A stretch of DNA of 64,000 nucleotides from Membranipora membranacea (Eukaryota > Bryozoa > Gymnolaemata > Cheilostomatida > Membraniporidae). The position numbers were made by a program, and so were the translations under genes. This document shows positions 58,703-64,000 of the stretch, one piece after another (the stretch's first letter is position 1; each line of letters begins with the position of its first letter). Below the pieces are notes generated by a model. The model saw nothing but the letters and a program-made list of their open reading frames with translations, was not told where the DNA came from and did no database searches. The stretch covers positions 1,550,001 to 1,614,000 of the forward strand of contig OU612067.1 in assembly GCA_914767715.1 (NCBI GenBank), written 5' to 3'.

Positions 58703-58877
58703 TACAGCGTACAGCGTACAGCGTACAGCGTACAGCGTACAGCGTACAGCGTACAGCGTACAGCGTACAGCGTACAGCGTACAGCGTACAGCGTACAGCG
58801 TACAGCGTACAGCGTACAGCGTACAGCGTACAGCGTACAGCGTACAGCGTACAGCGTACAGCGTACAGCGTACAGCG
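58703..58877. repeat. 7-bp satellite (TACAGCG)n, 25 units
   Basis: A nearly perfect tandem heptamer, about 175 bp. Because seven is not a multiple of three, it stays open in several frames on both strands and gives long spurious open frames. Confidence 0.97.
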
Positions 58878-58879
58878 TT

Positions 58880-59805
58880 TAGCCACCTACCTTGTTGGAT
58901 AACGAAATGAATTAAATGAAATAGCTTACCTGGGTTAGATCATTAAAAGATGAGATGTCTTTGCGCCAGGTAACAGCGTCAGCTAACTCAAAAAGTAAAA
59001 TGCTGGTGAACTCAGAGGTATACTGCTTTATATATTATCCATATGGTATCCAAATGCCGCTTGAGTTTGTATCATTTCAGGTGTAGTTTTCGGGTGGTAG
59101 CACACCCCACCCATGTTTCATTGACTGTATTAATAAAGGCTTAGTTAGCATTGCCGAGTATCAATGAAGCACGCATCATTACATTCATCATCTACAATTC
59201 ATTAGAAGAATTTTAGTTATGTAGGAGGCATACCTCCGTACCACACACCTGTAAGGTAGAGAGAGGCAGAGATTAGCCGCTGTGACGTTTCTCGCAAAAC
59301 CATAATTATAATTATGTGCATAGAACCATTCCGTATCTGGAACCTTTGTTAAGGAATGTCTCATATTTATCCGAATATAACATCCAATTCCGCAGGTCAT
59401 CTAGTAAGCATATTTTTATACCGTCACCTTATGGAGCAAAAAAATACCAATGACCTCTCAGTTGTCCACAACCTGTAGTAATAACATCAACACATGGTTT
59501 TGCAACATCAGTGGTAGAAGAAAACTGAGGATTGTAGAACTCTTGCCAGTGTGGAAAAACACTGTAAGATCTCATCTAAACTGTTAGTGAGCAACATTAT
59601 CAGTCCTCTGTAGCCTTCTGGTCATCTGCCAGCAATCTCATTAATGTTCCTAATGAGAATGTACGGCCTCCACCTTCGGATATTATAATAATTATCTAAC
59701 CATTAATACAAAAATACTCGGCTAGAGAGGCAGGAAAGGGAGTATGCCAAGAATTAATGAGAACGGTGACAAAAATGCAAAGAATGTAAATATCATGACA
59801 AGTAG
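58880..59805. other. Intergenic downstream of the Kv gene
   Basis: No gene is supported. A minus-strand open frame at 59188-59400 contains a good acceptor-like CTCTCTCTACCTTACAG, but no exon partner could be identified. Confidence 0.4.
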
Positions 59806-59807
59806 TT

Positions 59808-59813
59808 TTTATT
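59808..59813 (-). terminator. Poly(A) signal of the Kv channel gene
   Basis: AATAAA on the minus strand, 355 nt beyond the stop at 60168-60170. Confidence 0.6.
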
Positions 59814-60167
59814 GAGGCAAAGATTTTGGGTTGATAAAAAAAGAAGACTTTTGGATTGGGTAGGCGACGGGTCTCACCTTCAATTCATGTACGTTGAAAA
59901 AAGGATCAGAAAAAATTGGCAGTGTTCTGAGACAACACATATGGTTGTTTATGTCCATGGTGATTTTTATGGACCTTTGATACATTGAAGCTTGCATTAG
60001 GACCCTTAATAAGCAGCAGTTACACCATGGCAATGAGAAGTTTGAAAGAAAGCACGGGCTGTTTGTAATCAATGTTCAGATGGATCGGATATTCCGCAGA
60101 ATACCACTGTAGCTAACGTCTTCCATGATACTTTGTTTGTATAATCCATTAGAGTTGCGAGTGTCTG

Positions 60168-62955
60168 TCAGCTGGTGACACAGCCGTTTGGATTAGCTGC
60201 GTTACTACTAGAGGGGTGTCCCCCGCCCTCGTTCTGTACCACCTCAGAAGTGACATTACCCTTAGAGTCAACAGTCTTAACTGTTGTAGTTTTAGGAGCG
60301 TCATGGCTGTAGTAAGTGGAGAAGTTGGATACGACTACAGGTACTAGTAGAGCAATGGTGATCACACCTGATACAACACAGACAGAACCTACCAGCTTAC
60401 CAATCATACCTGTTGGAACTTTATCTCCATACCTACAATGATAGAAGTGAGGTTCTAATGTTTATGTTATACCTATCATATCAAATCGCTGGTCATTATA
60501 CATAAATGTAGTATATTCATGGCTGTTGTGATGTAAGCATTGTTTGAGTTGGGAAGTTTGTCAAACCTGGTGTGTGATTCTTATTTCAATCATAATTGAG
60601 AATTTGAACTAACACTGCTATGACAAGGCAGTTCCCTGTCCAAATGGGAGTCGGACTCTGAATTACCAGTGATACCAGAGACCATAGATATCTATAGTCT
60701 CTGGTGATACTCCTCAAGCATGAAATATTGGGATTAGTGGCCACATGTTAATAGAAAGGACAACTCTAAATCAAATAATATTTTTAAGCTCCTGTAATCA
60801 GGGAGGGTGTAATCTAAAAAGTCAGAATGATTGGTGACTTGGCTTCTTTCTCCCAAACCAAACAGCATGTGATATGATAAAGATTGAGAAAATTGATCAC
60901 TCAGAGAATTTTCCATTCATGTTCACTAGTATTTTCTGAGCCATATTTGGTATTTTGGGTCATAATAATAATTCAATCTTCCTCTCATAAGACTAAAGTT
61001 TGAGATAGGGTAGCTTTTGCCACCACCATCGCCTGTTAAGCACTGGCCGTCCGTTTTTGTAAAAATGCATATCCCAACTCAAAATGATTCTTTCAAAAGG
61101 GAATAATAAATACAACGTACAGCAGTTTCATGTGCAGCTAGTTGTTACGTTGACTCAAATCGCTTTAGGGTCTAGAGTTTTCAAGATTCTATTTTGCGCA
61201 CTATAATCTCATCCAATAGGGAGTTTAAGTAATTAAAGGAATGGAACTGACCAGAAGCCTCGTGGCCGCATGGGTTCAAAGTTTCTCCCAAACTTTGTTG
61301 TTTTGAATTTGAAGGGTTGATTATGATATTGTTTCTCTTGCAAGATACAGCTGCCTGATCGACAGCAGAAGATTTGTACTGAAAGCAGGTGCTCTGACCA
61401 GCAGAGCCGAGAGCACTATTTGTTGCAATAATGTAATAATCTCTGAGTACAAAGTTTGTTATGTTTGTACAGTTTATAATAGAGAGGCGTACATTTAGAT
61501 CAGGAGGTCGTTTGCCCTGATCTAGGGTAGAGAATGCAGAAGATAAACAGCTGATGTTGATGTATTATCAGGCTATATAAATCTACTTACCCCACTGTAC
61601 ACATTGTGATTATCGCCCACCAGAACGCGTCCGGTATACTCGCTATGTTTTCTGAGCGAGTGTCAAATAAATCTGCATAGTAGATTGCGGCTGAGAAGAA
61701 TATGATAGCGATACCCAGAAATATGCCGAATAGAGATAACTCTCTGAGGCTCTGTTTTATTGTTAGTCCTAATATCTGCATACCTCTGGAATGTTTGGTC
61801 AGTTTGAAGATACGAAAGGCTCTAAAGAGTCGCATCACTCTGAGAAATACGATGGATATACTGGAACGCTTTGTGTGGTCACATGTCCCACTCACTACTA
61901 CCACTATAGTTATCACATAGAACGGTACTACGGCACCTATGTCAAATATATTCATCATGTTCTTACAGAACTGTTTCTTGTAGGGGCAGCTAATAAACCT
62001 CAATATTATCTCCATAGTGAACCAGAATGCACAAATCACTTCGATTAGGAAGAAGGGGCTAGTATAATTTTGCTTCTCCGTGTATTGAATCTCTCCATAC
62101 TCATCGATATAAGATGAAGCATTTTTGCATAATCCTTTTTCGAAGACTGGTATACTCTCTAGACAGAAGTTTATGATTGATAAGACGATAATTACTAATG
62201 AGAAAATACCGAGAACTTTAGCAGCAAAACTGCTGCTTGGATGTTCTAGAGTCAACCATATCCTGCGTTTCCACATTTCAGCTGGAAGCACCATGTCGGG
62301 CTCCGGGAGAAAGCCCGTTCTTGTTTTGTAGTCAGCAATGACCTGATCACCTAGCCCGTAGAACTCAAGTTCATCCATGAATATATCCTCAGGTACATCG
62401 TCAGGGCAGTATAGCCTACCCCCGCTCTGATAGTAATATAGTATATATGTGAAGGTGGGGGCGTGTCTGCCCAGAAAATAACACTTGTTCTCAGGATCCC
62501 AGTATTGCCGCCTCTTCTTAGGATTACCAAGCAGTGTATTAGGGAATCTATTGAGCGTGCCTAGCTGAGTCTCATATATATGTCCACTTATATTAATGAA
62601 TACCCGCTGACAGCTTCCGCTGTTACAGTTGTGATGTACTTCTCCCGATTTAGTGGGTACTAAGTCTATCTCCCGCTCATACCTGGCGTCCTCAGGACCG
62701 ATCACCTCCGGCTCTAGATCGTGATGAGCGAGTCCTAACAGACTGCTCAGGTGTGGAGCTGACCCATGTGCGTGTGTATGCGTCAGACCGAGGCTCCAGT
62801 TAGAGGCGTGAGCCTCATGATGACCAGTGTTTGTACCTAGGCTACTGATGTTAGCAAAGTGCATCTTTCTTTTCTTTGTTTTACCTCCGCTGTAGAGCCA
62901 GCTTGTCGCTGACTCCAGGCGATCCTTCGGTGTCCCAAACGTGAAATTCTTTGCT
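60168..62955 (-). CDS. Shaker-type (Kv1-like) voltage-gated potassium channel alpha subunit
   Basis: Exons 61591-62955 and 60168-60432 on the minus strand. From the preferred ATG at 62864 the protein is 512 aa. It has a His-rich N-terminus, a T1 assembly domain (88-176; [35 protein letters not shown]), S1 215-234, S2 271-291, S3 302-325, S4 336-356 with all gating charges ([14 protein letters not shown]), S5 375-398, the pore TMCTVGYGDK (420-429) and S6 437-463. T1 lacks the HX5CX20CC zinc site, so it is Kv1-like and not Kv2-4. The PVP hinge reads LVP ([10 protein letters not shown]). The intron falls inside the first Gly codon of GYG. A 5' leader exon upstream, perhaps ending at the donor near 63185, is likely. 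The frame is also open back to 62955. The C-terminus NGCVTS is not a typical Kv1 PDZ ligand. Confidence 0.92.
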
Positions 62956-62959
62956 CTGC

Positions 62960-64000
62960 AAATCACCAACAAAGAAAGAATTAATTAGCTGTTATTTTCA
63001 ACTGGTTGCCGCCTATTCATTATTCAACATGAAAGGAATACAGCACAAACATTTTTATGATTGTTCACCTACCTTGTTTGGTTTTCTACAGCTAAAAAAC
63101 CAATGTAGTGCTGCCAATGTACAATATTGTTAGAATGAGTAGAGACTAAATATGAGACTACCTCAACTATAGCTCAGCAGCATACCTGTGTAATACATCA
63201 GGGGTGCTAGCCTCGAGTTACACACGATTAGAGTGTTCCGTAAACAAGGCTTCGATATATTAGCAAACAACGCATAACATGATCGGTCAAGATCAGAATT
63301 AAACTCGAGTGCTTCAACAATCAAGACCTCGCCGTCTAAGACCTAACATTGACAGAATCTTAAATTAGCTCATTCTCCTGCCTGCAGAGCTACTGTTAGC
63401 CCAATATAAATACTTTAGCTTAGTCTAAGATATACGAAATATATCAATATTCATATAAAATACCCATGTAATGACAAACAATAATGTTAAAATAAGTTAA
63501 AATGATTTGTAAAATCATAAAGAACAATTGTATTGTACCTTGCCCTGAGCTAAAATCTATTGGAGTTGAGATTGTAGCTAAAGCTAAAGTTGGCACCACT
63601 CTCACACTCTGCCTGCCCACGCATTTACACAGGACAGAAGCGAGTGGTCAGCAGAGAGTTGTCAGCGAGCTGAGCTAACATCAGTCAGCTGCTCTATGTT
63701 ATATCTCAGTACCCTCTGCCGATCATATGTAGGTAAAGGCTTGTAGGGATACATAAGATTACAATTACGATATTCGTGTAAACATGACCAGTGGCAACAC
63801 AAGTGGATATATATGATATCAATGATAAGCATAGCTCACAACACTCGCTGCAGTGAATATCTTACAGACAATTCATTTACCTAAATAATTTGCTTAAATT
63901 AGTCTATAAAAGTAGCCCAGTATTCAGTCATATATAAATTCATTACATCGTAAATAGTCATTAAACGGTACAAATGTGCATTTCATTGTATTGTATAAGG
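62960..64000. other. Upstream region of the Kv gene
   Basis: Possible 5' leader on the minus strand. Donor-like CACAG/GTATGC lies near 63185 and GGCAAG/GTACAA near 63540. Neither joins to the channel frame as coding sequence, so any leader exon is probably untranslated. No other gene is seen. Confidence 0.4.

Noticed and set aside
58669-58902. Repeat protein of VQRTAYS units and its antisense counterpart
   Set aside because: Translation of the 7-bp satellite, open in several frames by chance.
59188-59400. Minus-strand frame downstream of the Kv gene
   Set aside because: A good acceptor-like tract lies inside it, but there is no recognisable product and no matching exon.

Overview
This is animal nuclear DNA. 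Genes are split by short GT-AG introns, and the window holds a Shaker-type (Kv1-like) potassium channel, the last exon of an ETS-type Pointed (PNT) domain gene, a tRNA-Pro(AGG), a CRE/TATA promoter and decayed non-LTR retrotransposons. The sequence is AT-rich and full of repeats. A marine invertebrate, possibly a cnidarian, fits best, but the phylum cannot be fixed from this window. Because coding exons are short, most genes had to be rebuilt from splice sites and phase.

Left part (1-15360): two tandem paralogues of an unrecognised gene. Copy A (1-3933) is cut by the window edge. Copy B (11084-14930) is complete: 11 exons, 615 codons plus stop, an N-terminal myristoylation-type start (MGCGTS) and a CRE+TATA promoter. 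Between them lie two decayed LINEs in opposite orientations.

Middle part (17323-53106): two paralogues of a UPF0489 (C5orf22-like) gene, given a type II membrane anchor here. The first (17323-23733) is a pseudogene with in-frame stops, a lost exon, a frameshift and a LINE tail inserted in an exon. The second (41403-53106) is intact, with 7 exons and 528 aa. The two share a tract of about 347 bp that is practically identical inside their last exons, which looks like recent gene conversion.

Mobile DNA between and inside these genes: a long-TIR DNA transposon family with 3-bp target duplications, seen as a 1.57-kb copy without genes (31304-32871) and a 6.07-kb copy (34485-40552) carrying an intact 5-exon gene; a solo LTR (33015-33782); and, in intron 4 of the intact UPF0489 gene, a 7.5-kb nest of Helitron/HINE-like elements with an R2/NeSL-type retrotransposon ORF. 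An uninterrupted paralogous copy of the host sequence at 57686-58430 gives empty sites for the 1.57-kb transposon and for the LTR.

Right part (53900-64000): minus-strand PNT exon with an exact 325-bp tandem duplication, tRNA-Pro, minisatellites, and a minus-strand Kv1-like channel gene whose selectivity filter is split by an intron and whose S6 PVP hinge reads LVP.
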